Below, in pieces: positions 56,658 to 64,000 of a stretch of 64,000 bases of DNA. A program made the translations under genes and the position numbers. Below the pieces are notes generated by a model. It did not search any database, was not told the DNA's origin, and was given only the letters and a program-made list of their open reading frames with translations. The stretch's first letter is position 1. Every line of letters begins with the position of its first letter. Source of the DNA: Pseudomonas lopnurensis (lineage in GTDB: Bacteria; Pseudomonadota; Gammaproteobacteria; Pseudomonadales; Pseudomonadaceae); the NCBI RefSeq assembly GCF_015070855.1, contig NZ_JADDIX010000063.1:1-64000 (forward strand). The letters run 5' to 3'.

Positions 56658-58943
56658 ATGACCATCCTTCGCCTCCCTCGTAAAACAGGTGCCGCCGCCG
56701 CCCTGCTGCCCGTCTGCCTTGCCGCCAGCTTCGCCGGTACCCCGGCCATGGCGCAGCAATCTGCAACCACGCAGCCTTCGCAAGGGCAGACCAGCCGACC
56801 CAGCGAGCCGCTCGAACTGCCGGAAACCGAAGTGGTCGCCAGCGCCGACGCCTCGTCCGGCGGCCTGACCGAGCCCTATGCCGGCGAACAGGTGGCGCGC
56901 GGTGGCCGGGTCGGCATCCTCGGCAACCAGGACTATATGGATACGCCGTTCACCTCGACGGCCTACACCTCGCAACTGATCCAGGACCAGCAGGCGCGCA
57001 GCGTCTCCGACGTGCTGCAGAACGACCCCTCGGTGCGCGTGGCGCGCGGCTTCGGCAACTTCCAGGAGCTGTACGTGGTGCGCGGCTTCCCGGTCTACTC
57101 CGACGACATTTCCTACAACGGCCTCTATGGCCTGCTGCCGCGCCAGTACGTGGCCGCCGAATTCATCGAGCGCGTGGAAGTATTCCGCGGCGCCAATACC
57201 TTCCTCAATGGCGCAGCACCCGGCGGCAGCGGCATCGGCGGGGCAATCAATATTCTGCCCAAGCGCGCACCCAACGAGCCGCTCACCCGTCTGACCATGG
57301 GCGCGGAAAACGGCGGCCACGGCATGGTCGCGACCGATATCGCCCGCCGCTTCGGCGAGGACAACCGTTTCGGCGTGCGCCTGAATGCAGCCAAACGCGC
57401 CGGCGAGACCACCGTCGAGGATGAAGACCGCACCCTGGATATGTTCGCCCTGGGCCTGGACTACCAGGGCGACCGCTTCCGCCTGTCGGCCGACATCGGC
57501 CACCAGTACCACTTCATCGACAGCCCGCGCCCGAGCGTGACGCCCAGCGGCGGCATCCCCAGCGCGCCGGATGCGGACGACAACTTCGCCCAGCCCTGGA
57601 CCTATTCGAAGGAGAAGCAGACCTTCGGCACCTTCCGCGCCGAATACGATTTCTCGGACTCGGTCACCGGCTGGCTGGCAGCTGGTGTGCGAGAAGGGGA
57701 GGAGAAGAACCGACTGGCCAACCCGACCTACACCGGAGCGGGCACGACGACTGCCTACCGTTTCGACAACGTACGCGAAGAACAGGTAGCCACCAGCGAA
57801 GTCGGTTTGCGCGCACGTGGTCAGACGGGTTCGGTATCCCATGGGTGGGTGATATCGGCGTCGATGTTCGACGTGAAGGATCGCAACGCATGGGCTGCCA
57901 GCGACTGGTACGCGCCGTTCGTGGGTGATCTCTACTCCCCCAGTGACGTCGCCATGCCGGCCATCAGCCCTGACCCCAACATGACAGCCGGCTCAATGTC
58001 CGATCCTAAGATCACGGCACGCACCCACACCCAGAGCCTGGCCATCGCCGACACCCTCGGCTTCCTCGATGATCGTCTGCTGATCACGCTCGGAGTGCGC
58101 CGTCAGGGCATCGAATCCAAGGGCTACGATTACGACACAGGTGATCGCTCTTCGTCCTACAACCGCTACGAAACCACTCCTGTGGCAGGTGTGGTCTACA
58201 AGCTGACCGACGAACTCTCGCTCTATGCCAACTACATCGAAGGGTTGGTCAAAGGTGACATCGCACCTTCCACGATCTTCGTCGATGGTCGCACCAGGAC
58301 AGTCGACAACTTCGGTCAGGCACTATCGCCCTATGTCTCCAAGCAGACCGAAATCGGCTTGAAGTACGACCAAGGCAACCTTGGCGGTAGCCTCGCTGTC
58401 TTTACGACCAAACGGCCGTTCGCGACCTTCGAGTATGACGTCGCTGCCGATGCCGACAGTGGCGTCTACGCCGAAAACGGCGAGCAGCGTAACCGCGGCA
58501 TTGAATTGAGCCTGTTCGGCGAACCGGTCTATGGGGTACGTGTTCTGGGTGGTCTCACGCTGCTGGATGCCGAACTTACCAAGACCCGTGCCGGCATCAA
58601 CGATGGCAATCGTGCCATCGGCGTGCCACGCACTCAAGCCAACGTCGGCACGGAGTGGGATGTACCTGCTGTACAGAACCTGACCCTGACAGCGCGTGCC
58701 CTGTACACCGGCAAGCAATACGCGGACGCCGAGAATGACCTGGAAGTACCTTCCTGGACCCGTTTTGATCTGGGTGCCCGCTACCGCATGGTCGTGGACG
58801 ACCGTGACGTAACCCTGCGCGCCAATCTGGAAAACGTCACCGGGCGCGACTACTGGGCCTCGGTCGGCGGCTACCCGGATGCCGGTTACCTCGTCCTCGG
58901 CGCCCCCCGCACCCTCTCGCTCAGCGCCACGGTCGACTTCTGA
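56658..58943 (+). CDS. TonB-dependent ferric-siderophore receptor
   Basis: A 761-residue outer-membrane receptor: signal peptide (cleavage after PAMA), plug domain with PYAGEQVARGGRVGILGN, DVLQNDPSVRVARGFGNFQE and ERVEVFRGANTFLNG, then the beta-barrel ending in the aromatic SATVDF. Ligand is probably a siderophore (FhuA/FcuA group). The barrel segment from about 57680 to 58800 has noticeably more relaxed third positions than the ends. Followed by a PepSY reductase, translationally overlapping. Confidence 0.94.
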   Translation: MTILRLPRKTGAAAALLPVCLAASFAGTPAMAQQSATTQPSQGQTSRPSEPLELPETEVVASADASSGGLTEPYAGEQVARGGRVGILGNQDYMDTPFTSTAYTSQLIQDQQARSVSDVLQNDPSVRVARGFGNFQELYVVRGFPVYSDDISYNGLYGLLPRQYVAAEFIERVEVFRGANTFLNGAAPGGSGIGGAINILPKRAPNEPLTRLTMGAENGGHGMVATDIARRFGEDNRFGVRLNAAKRAGETTVEDEDRTLDMFALGLDYQGDRFRLSADIGHQYHFIDSPRPSVTPSGGIPSAPDADDNFAQPWTYSKEKQTFGTFRAEYDFSDSVTGWLAAGVREGEEKNRLANPTYTGAGTTTAYRFDNVREEQVATSEVGLRARGQTGSVSHGWVISASMFDVKDRNAWAASDWYAPFVGDLYSPSDVAMPAISPDPNMTAGSMSDPKITARTHTQSLAIADTLGFLDDRLLITLGVRRQGIESKGYDYDTGDRSSSYNRYETTPVAGVVYKLTDELSLYANYIEGLVKGDIAPSTIFVDGRTRTVDNFGQALSPYVSKQTEIGLKYDQGNLGGSLAVFTTKRPFATFEYDVAADADSGVYAENGEQRNRGIELSLFGEPVYGVRVLGGLTLLDAELTKTRAGINDGNRAIGVPRTQANVGTEWDVPAVQNLTLTARALYTGKQYADAENDLEVPSWTRFDLGARYRMVVDDRDVTLRANLENVTGRDYWASVGGYPDAGYLVLGAPRTLSLSATVDF

Positions 58944-60070
58944 TGCGGGCAGTCGTTCTGCGCCGATGGGGCTGGATTCATAAGTGGTCCAGCCTCGTCT
59001 GCACGCTGTTCATCCTGCTGCTGTGCCTGACCGGTCTGCCACTGATCTTCTCCCACGAGATCGACCACCTGACCGGCGCCGAGATCGAGGCGCCGCCGAT
59101 GCCGGCCGGCACCCCGCGCGTCTCGGTCGACCAGGTCGCCGCCGAGGCGGTACGTGCCTACCCGGGGCTGGTGCCGCTGTACTTCTTCGCCGAGGAGGAC
59201 GCACCGGACCTCTGGTACGTCAAGCTCGACACCCGCGTCGATACCGATGAAAGCCAGTCGCTCTTGATCATGTCCGACGCCCGCACCGCCGAAGTGGTGG
59301 GCGCGCCGAACTTCGACGAAGGCTTTATGAGCGTGATGTACCGCCTGCACGTGGACCTTTATGCGGGGCTGCCCGGCAAGCTGTTCCTCGGTGCCATGGG
59401 CCTCTTGCTGATGGTGGCGATCGTCTCCGGCGTGGTGCTCTATGCGCCCTTCATGCGCAAGCTGGGCTTCGCCGAGGTGCGCCGCGAACGGGCACCGCGC
59501 ACGCGCTGGCTGGACCTGCACAACCTGCTCGGCATCGTTACGCTGGTCTGGGCGCTGGCGGTGGGCTTCACCGGGGTGATCAACACCTGGGCCGACCTGA
59601 TCTTCAAGGGCTGGCAGGCCGACCAGATGCGCGCGTTGCAGGCCGGCGAGACGCGGGTGCTGCTCGGCGCCGACGCCCCCGGGGCGCCGGCCGTCGACGG
59701 CTCGCTGCAGGCGGCGGTCGACCGCGTACTGGCGGCCGCGCCAGGCATGGCGGTGGCAATGATCGCCTACCCCGGCACCCTGCGCGCAACGCCCGAGCAC
59801 GTGGCGGTGATCCTCAGCGGCGACACGCCGCTGACCTCGCGGCTGACCCAGGCACTGCTGGTGGACCCGACGTCCGGCGAAGTGCTCGAGGCGAGCGCCC
59901 GCCCCTGGTACGTCACCGCCCTGCAGTTGTCCGAGCCGCTGCACTTCGGCGACTACGGGGGCCTGCCGCTGAAGGTGCTCTGGGCGCTGCTGGACATCCT
60001 CACCATCGTCGTACTGGGCAGCGGCCTGTACCTCTGGCTCAAGCGCGGCCCAGCGGAGCCCAGGGCATGA
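58943..60070 (+). CDS. PepSY-domain membrane reductase, siderophore uptake
   Basis: A 375-residue inner-membrane protein with four helices and periplasmic PepSY domains (WIHKWSSLVCTLFILLLCLT, then HVDLYAGLPGKLFLGAMG and LHNLLGIVTLVWALAVGFTG, and a final helix LLDILTIVVLGSGLYLWL). The histidines in the helices may bind heme. Such proteins are encoded beside TonB receptors and are thought to reduce ferric siderophores. Its ATG shares a base with the receptor stop. Confidence 0.9.
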   Translation: MRAVVLRRWGWIHKWSSLVCTLFILLLCLTGLPLIFSHEIDHLTGAEIEAPPMPAGTPRVSVDQVAAEAVRAYPGLVPLYFFAEEDAPDLWYVKLDTRVDTDESQSLLIMSDARTAEVVGAPNFDEGFMSVMYRLHVDLYAGLPGKLFLGAMGLLLMVAIVSGVVLYAPFMRKLGFAEVRRERAPRTRWLDLHNLLGIVTLVWALAVGFTGVINTWADLIFKGWQADQMRALQAGETRVLLGADAPGAPAVDGSLQAAVDRVLAAAPGMAVAMIAYPGTLRATPEHVAVILSGDTPLTSRLTQALLVDPTSGEVLEASARPWYVTALQLSEPLHFGDYGGLPLKVLWALLDILTIVVLGSGLYLWLKRGPAEPRA

Positions 60071-60300
60071 TGCGCATCTGGGTATGGCCGGTCATCGTCG
60101 CCCTGGTGTCGACCGCCGGACTGATCGCCGGACTGGTATCCGAAGGCCTGGGCGACTGGCTGAGCTGGTTCGCGCTCGGCGTGCCGGTGGCGATCGGTTG
60201 CCATGGCCTGGCGCGCGGCCGGGCAGTGAAACGGCCGCAGCGCAGTGTCGCCGCCAAGCCGCTCGACGCCTCCGCGCCGCACACCACCGATCGCGGCTGA
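60067..60300 (+). CDS. Small membrane protein of the siderophore operon
   Basis: 77 residues with two hydrophobic segments (WPVIVALVSTAGLIAGLV and WLSWFALGVPVAIGCHGLA). It overlaps the PepSY gene by four bases. Small proteins of this kind follow PepSY genes in other pseudomonads; role unknown. Confidence 0.78.
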   Translation: MMRIWVWPVIVALVSTAGLIAGLVSEGLGDWLSWFALGVPVAIGCHGLARGRAVKRPQRSVAAKPLDASAPHTTDRG

Positions 60301-60386
60301 GCGCGCAGCGGCGTTGCCGATCCGCCTGGTCGGATCGCAACGCGCCGTGCGTGGTCATAGTCTGCACGACCGTCGCGGAGCTCCGC

Positions 60387-61559
60387 ATGCGCCAACGCAG
60401 CCTGCTACACCGCATGGCGCTCGCCGCGACCCTGGCCTTCAGCATCACGGGAGTCGCAGCCCCCATGCCCCACGTCCTGATCGGCAGCTACACCCATGAC
60501 AGCGACAGCCCGGGCATCCATCGCCTGCGCTTCGATGCCGAACGCGGCCAGTTGCAGCCGCTGCAGACCGTCGCCAGCCACAATCCCTCCTGGCTGGTGC
60601 TGGACGAGCGGCGTCGTCGGTTCTACGCGACCAACGAGAACGGCCCCGGACATCCCGACCCGGTCGGCCGGGTCAGCGCCTTCACCATCGCCGACGACGG
60701 CGAACCGCAGCCGCTGGGCCAGGCCAGTACGCTCGGCGACGAGCCGACCCATGCCAGCCTGAGCGCCGATGGCCGCTACCTGTTCGTCGCCAACTACGGC
60801 TCGCGGGCGAATCCCGGCGGCAGCCTGGCGGTGATCCCGCTCGACGGGCAAGGGCGCCCGCAGCCGGTGACGCAGATCGCCGCGCACCCACCCAGCGGCG
60901 TGCACTCCGAGCGCCAGCGCGGCGCGCACGTGCATTCGGCGGTGCCGTCGCCCGATGGCCGCCAGTTGTTCGTCAGCGACCTGGGCGCCGACCGGGTATT
61001 CGTCTACCGCTACGACCCGGCCAATGTCGAACGGCCGCTGCAACCGGCCGAACCGGCCAGCGTCGAGCTGCCACCCGGCAGCGGGCCGCGGCATCTGGCA
61101 TTCAGCCCCGACGGCCGCCAGGCCTACCTGACCCTCGAACTCAGCGCCCAGGTGGCGCGCTTCGACCACGTCGATGGCCGGCTCACCCAACGCCAACTGG
61201 TCGATCTCGCCGCAGCCGGAGCGAGCGAAGCCCATTCGCCGGGCGCCATCCACCCCTCCGCCGACGGGCGCTTTCTCTACGTCAGCGACCGCGGCGAGCA
61301 CAACCGGATCGTCGTCTTCGCCGTGGAAGAGGACGGCAGTCTGCGCGAGATACAGCGGCGCGCCAGCGAAGGACGCGAGCCGCGGGAGCTGGCCATCGCC
61401 CCGGACGGGCGCTTCCTGCTGGTGGCCAACCAGCTGAGCGACAGCCTGGTGGTGATGCGCCGCGATCCGGCCAGCGGGCGGCTCGGCGACACCGTGCAGA
61501 CGCTGCGTATCGGCCGCCCGTCGGATATCAAGTTCCTGGGCGCGCCAGAGTCCCGATAG
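60387..61559 (+). CDS. Exported lactonase-family seven-bladed beta-propeller protein
   Basis: A 390-residue protein with a signal peptide (MRQRSLLHRMALAATLAFSI) and the YbhE/6-phosphogluconolactonase propeller: GSYTHDSDSPGIHRL, DPVGRVSAFTI, FVANYGSRANPGGSLAV, HSAVPSPDGRQLFVSDLGAD and LVANQLSDSLVV. The family includes lactonases and enzymes of unknown substrate; export suggests a periplasmic lactone. ATG 60387 follows GCGGAG. Confidence 0.87.
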   Translation: MRQRSLLHRMALAATLAFSITGVAAPMPHVLIGSYTHDSDSPGIHRLRFDAERGQLQPLQTVASHNPSWLVLDERRRRFYATNENGPGHPDPVGRVSAFTIADDGEPQPLGQASTLGDEPTHASLSADGRYLFVANYGSRANPGGSLAVIPLDGQGRPQPVTQIAAHPPSGVHSERQRGAHVHSAVPSPDGRQLFVSDLGADRVFVYRYDPANVERPLQPAEPASVELPPGSGPRHLAFSPDGRQAYLTLELSAQVARFDHVDGRLTQRQLVDLAAAGASEAHSPGAIHPSADGRFLYVSDRGEHNRIVVFAVEEDGSLREIQRRASEGREPRELAIAPDGRFLLVANQLSDSLVVMRRDPASGRLGDTVQTLRIGRPSDIKFLGAPESR

Positions 61560-61591
61560 CGCAAGCGGCCCGTCTCGGAACGCCGGCCAGA

Positions 61592-61816
61592 TTACTGCGC
61601 CGGGCTGTCGGGGCGCTGCGGCTCGTGCAGCGCCTCCTCGTCGCTGACCTCCTCGGCCATACCCGGCGGCACGTTGTAGGCGCCGCCGGGTACGTCGGCC
61701 TCGTCGCCACCGGATACCTCGCCATGGGTCGAGGTGGTTTCCGGGTCCTGCCCGTGGGCATCGCCACTCGGATCGATCGACTCGATGCTCTCGCGGCCCT
61801 GTTCGTTCTGGCTCAT
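61592..61816 (-). CDS. Small acidic hydrophilic protein
   Basis: 74 residues, very rich in E, D, S, G and P (MSQNEQGRESIESIDPSGDA, later MAEEVSDEEALHEPQ), without membrane segment or cysteine; intrinsically disordered by composition. ATG 61816 follows GGAGG with seven bases. Convergent with the lactonase gene. No function recognised; stress-hydrophilin-like composition. Confidence 0.65.
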   Translation of the reverse strand: MSQNEQGRESIESIDPSGDAHGQDPETTSTHGEVSGGDEADVPGGAYNVPPGMAEEVSDEEALHEPQRPDSPAQ

Positions 61817-62011
61817 CGCGGGTCCTCCGCCATCTGCGGTGGTTGTAATGCCCCGGGACGATCCGGGGACCTTTCGTTTAGGGCGGAGCCAGCCCGGGGA
61901 AGTTGCAGGAAGGAAGCGTCTTCGCTGACCAATGGCCGCTCGGCGGCGCGGCTGAACTATTCCATGGGCGGCGCAGCCCAAACTGCACAAGAACTGCCAC
62001 AGACCAGGACC

Positions 62012-63421
62012 ATGCAACTCACGACTCGAAGCCTGCCGATCATCCCCGCCACCCTCCCGCAGACAACGAAGCAACCCTCGCGGGAGCTGTATTTCGCCCT
62101 CTCCCATGAGGCCGACGACGAGGCGCGGGCGACCGCCGCGCACTACCTGCGACGCCAGCTCGAAGCCGCCGCCGCGCTGCCGTGCGACCTGCCAGGGGAC
62201 CCACGGGACCTGCCGCACTGGCTCGAACAGCGCACCGCCAAGGTCGGCCGGCAGTACCAGGCCTATCTGGAGCAGCGGCGGACCGGCGGGCCACGCCGCT
62301 ATTTCTCCAGCAAGGCCCACGCGCTGCATTTCCTGCGCGGCGTGGCGCCGACCAAGCTGGTCGATGGCGCCTGGCTCTATGGCCTGCTGCAGCGTTGGGA
62401 CGACCCGCGCTTCACCGCGCTGATCCAGACCTACCTGGAGGAACTCGGCGAGGGCCGGCCGGAAAAGAACCACGTGGTGCTCTACCGCAAGCTGCTGGCC
62501 AGCCAGGGCTGCGACGACTGGCAGGCGCTGGACGACGCGCACTTCGTCCAGGGCGCGATCCAGCTGGCGCTGGCCGAACATGCCGAGCAGTTCCTGGCGG
62601 AAGTGATCGGCTTCAACCTGGGCTACGAGCAATTGCCGCTGCACCTGCTGATCACCGCCTACGAGCTGACCGAGTTGGGCATCGACCCCTATTACTTCAC
62701 CCTGCACGTCACGGTCGACAATGCCGACAGCGGCCATGCGACGAAGGCCGTCCAGGGGTTGCTGGCGGCCTGGCCGCAGGTCGCCGACGGCGCCGAATTC
62801 TACCGGCGGGTGCGTGCCGGCTACCGCCTCAACGAGTTGGGCGCCAGCACCCTCTCGGTGATCGGCGATTTCGATCTGCAGCGCGAGGTGTTGCGCATTT
62901 TCGCGAGGAAGGCCGGCGTCGGCCGCTTCATCCACTCCGACTATTGCCGCTTCGAGGGCCGCACGGTCAACCAATGGCTGGGCGAGCCGGAGCGCGTCGG
63001 GTCGTTCCTCGCCGTGCTGGAGAAACGCGGCTGGATCAAGCATGGCCATGACCCACGGGAAAGCCGCTTCTGGCAACTGATCACCGGGGAACAGGCGCCC
63101 ATGTTCGGGGTCTTCAGCGCGCACGAACAGCAACTGATCCACGCCTGGATCGCCGGTGACTGGCAGGCCGACGGCAAGCGCAGCCCGCACCGCGCGCCGT
63201 TCGGCGCACACCGCCAGCATGGCCGGGCGAGCCCGTCGCCCATCGAGCGCCCTGCCGACAACGATTTCGATGAAGAACTGCAATTGCTCGAACGGCAGGT
63301 GGCGCGGCAGCCGACGCGCGAGGCGCGCATGCGCCTGCTGCTGCCCCTGCTCGCGCCCCAGCGCCACCACAGCGCCGCCGGCCTGCTGGCCACGCGACTG
63401 TTCACCGGACTGTTCAACTGA
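62012..63421 (+). CDS. Heme-oxygenase-like iron-containing redox enzyme (HDO family)
   Basis: A 469-residue protein. The central helical part (about 150-300) matches the iron-containing redox enzyme family, with FLAEVIGFNLGYE supplying a glutamate ligand and FTLHVTVDNADSGHATKA giving the H-x3-D-x-x-x-x-H metal set. Such HDOs are mono- or diiron oxygenases acting on amino or fatty acids. A positively charged C-terminal region follows. The ribosome site at 62006 is only GGA. A methyltransferase gene begins 24 bp after its stop, suggesting a two-gene pathway. Substrate unknown. Confidence 0.78.
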   Translation: MQLTTRSLPIIPATLPQTTKQPSRELYFALSHEADDEARATAAHYLRRQLEAAAALPCDLPGDPRDLPHWLEQRTAKVGRQYQAYLEQRRTGGPRRYFSSKAHALHFLRGVAPTKLVDGAWLYGLLQRWDDPRFTALIQTYLEELGEGRPEKNHVVLYRKLLASQGCDDWQALDDAHFVQGAIQLALAEHAEQFLAEVIGFNLGYEQLPLHLLITAYELTELGIDPYYFTLHVTVDNADSGHATKAVQGLLAAWPQVADGAEFYRRVRAGYRLNELGASTLSVIGDFDLQREVLRIFARKAGVGRFIHSDYCRFEGRTVNQWLGEPERVGSFLAVLEKRGWIKHGHDPRESRFWQLITGEQAPMFGVFSAHEQQLIHAWIAGDWQADGKRSPHRAPFGAHRQHGRASPSPIERPADNDFDEELQLLERQVARQPTREARMRLLLPLLAPQRHHSAAGLLATRLFTGLFN

Positions 63422-63445
63422 AGGCATACGCCAAGGACGCAACGA

Positions 63446-64000
63446 ATGACCCTGGAAACCGCGCAGGACCGCGCGCTGCTGCATCTGGCGCAAGCCATAC
63501 GCGATCGCGGCTATCACTTCATCACGCCTACGCCGCTGACCCATGAGCGGGTCAACCAGCGCCCGGAGAACGCCCTGGCCGAAGACCTGCCCGGGGTGTT
63601 CGGCTGGAGCCGGCCGTTCCAGCACGAACTACTGCCGCCGCCGCTGTTCAGCCTGATGGACCAGGCCCAGGTGCTCGAACCCTGCGGCACGCGCTGGCGC
63701 AGCAAGGTGCGCCTGTCGAGCCTGGACGGCCAGCTGTTCCTGCATTCGGCTTTTCCCACCGAAGCGACGGATGCGGTGTTCTTCGGCCCGGACACCTACC
63801 GCTTCGCCAGCGCCATCCAGTGCCACCTGAACCGCCATGCCGGCGAGCTACGCCGTGCGGTGGACATCGGTTGCGGCTCCGGCGCGGGGGCGATCCTCAC
63901 GGCCCTGGCGCGGCCGCACGCCGAGGTGCTGGCGCTGGACATCAACCCCGCCGCGCTGCGCCTGGCGCGCATCAACGCCGCGCTGGCCGGCGCCGACAAC
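63446..64000 (+). CDS. Class I SAM-dependent methyltransferase, cut by window end
   Basis: The first 185 residues are visible. After an N-terminal extension (about 1-130: HLAQAIRDRGYHFITPTPL ... VFFGPDTYRFASAIQ) comes the SAM-binding motif AVDIGCGSGAGAILTALA and ALDINPAALRLARINAALA. The extension and order recall HemK/PrmB-like and RsmC-like methyltransferases with N-terminal recognition domains. The catalytic NPPY motif would lie beyond the window. Co-transcribed with the HDO gene. Confidence 0.83.
   Translation, partial: MTLETAQDRALLHLAQAIRDRGYHFITPTPLTHERVNQRPENALAEDLPGVFGWSRPFQHELLPPPLFSLMDQAQVLEPCGTRWRSKVRLSSLDGQLFLHSAFPTEATDAVFFGPDTYRFASAIQCHLNRHAGELRRAVDIGCGSGAGAILTALARPHAEVLALDINPAALRLARINAALAGADN

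Overview
This is a GC-rich (visibly about 65% G+C) gammaproteobacterial chromosome segment, almost certainly Pseudomonadaceae and most like the Stutzerimonas (P. stutzeri) group. The clues are the GTAGGTTGGG...GCCCAAC and GTAGGAGC...GCGCCTAC REP families, the gene repertoire (DctB/DctD-like pair, ECF42 sigma factor, SulP-USP pair, HD-GYP with an N-terminal DUF3391) and Pseudomonas-style codon use. The genus call is inference.

Layout. 1-4748: REP repeats, trhP (yegQ), and a membrane PAS-GGDEF-EAL protein. 5235-9387: a LeuC/LeuD-type dehydratase pair, a fluoroacetate-type dehalogenase and a LysR regulator, with related palindromes in front of the two transcription units. 9580-20932: a sugar-acid locus. 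A seven-gene minus-strand operon (enolase-superfamily dehydratase, TctCBA uptake system, DapA-like lyase, 2-hydroxyacid dehydrogenase, FMN hydroxyacid oxidase) diverges from a LacI regulator, an IlvD/Edd dehydratase and an FAH-family hydrolase across three LacI-type operators. 21021-29301: uvrD, an orphan TRAP binding lipoprotein, a 183-bp tandem repeat, a PaiB-like protein, a Tim44-like protein, and a secreted hydrolase plus ohr opposite an AraC regulator.

29458-38508 is a complete selenoprotein module: formate dehydrogenase fdnGHI, whose alpha subunit reads through an in-frame UGA (selenocysteine), then fdhE, selA and selB in overlapping order. The matching tRNA-Sec gene (selC) is about 4 kb away at 42638-42733 because the intervening DNA is a mobile-element hot spot. 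A 52-bp direct repeat (39375-39426 and 42625-42676) brackets a wreck with the layout of a Pf-type filamentous prophage: cargo genes (a DUF262/HNH protein and a membrane protein), a repressor, a palindromic operator, an excisionase-like fossil and an integrase fossil, with the virion core deleted. Downstream of selC there is a second accessory patch with a membrane protein, an intact antitoxin and its frameshifted toxin, and degenerate copies of the selC 3' end.

44459-54000: a GcvH-like lipoyl protein paired with a DsrE-like sulfur-carrier protein, cfa, a tandem USP with a SulP transporter, an HD-GYP phosphodiesterase, and a DctB/DctD-like two-component system. 54109-64000: an ECF42 sigma factor with its DGPF protein and an NTF2-like protein; a Fur-box-preceded TonB receptor, PepSY reductase and small membrane protein for iron uptake; a lactonase-fold protein; a small acidic protein; and a heme-oxygenase-like diiron/iron enzyme with a methyltransferase cut by the window edge.

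The points most worth follow-up are the layered selC integration site, the GcvH-like/DsrE-like pair, the dehalogenase/LeuCD neighbourhood, the candidate small RNA after selB, and the HDO-methyltransferase pair.
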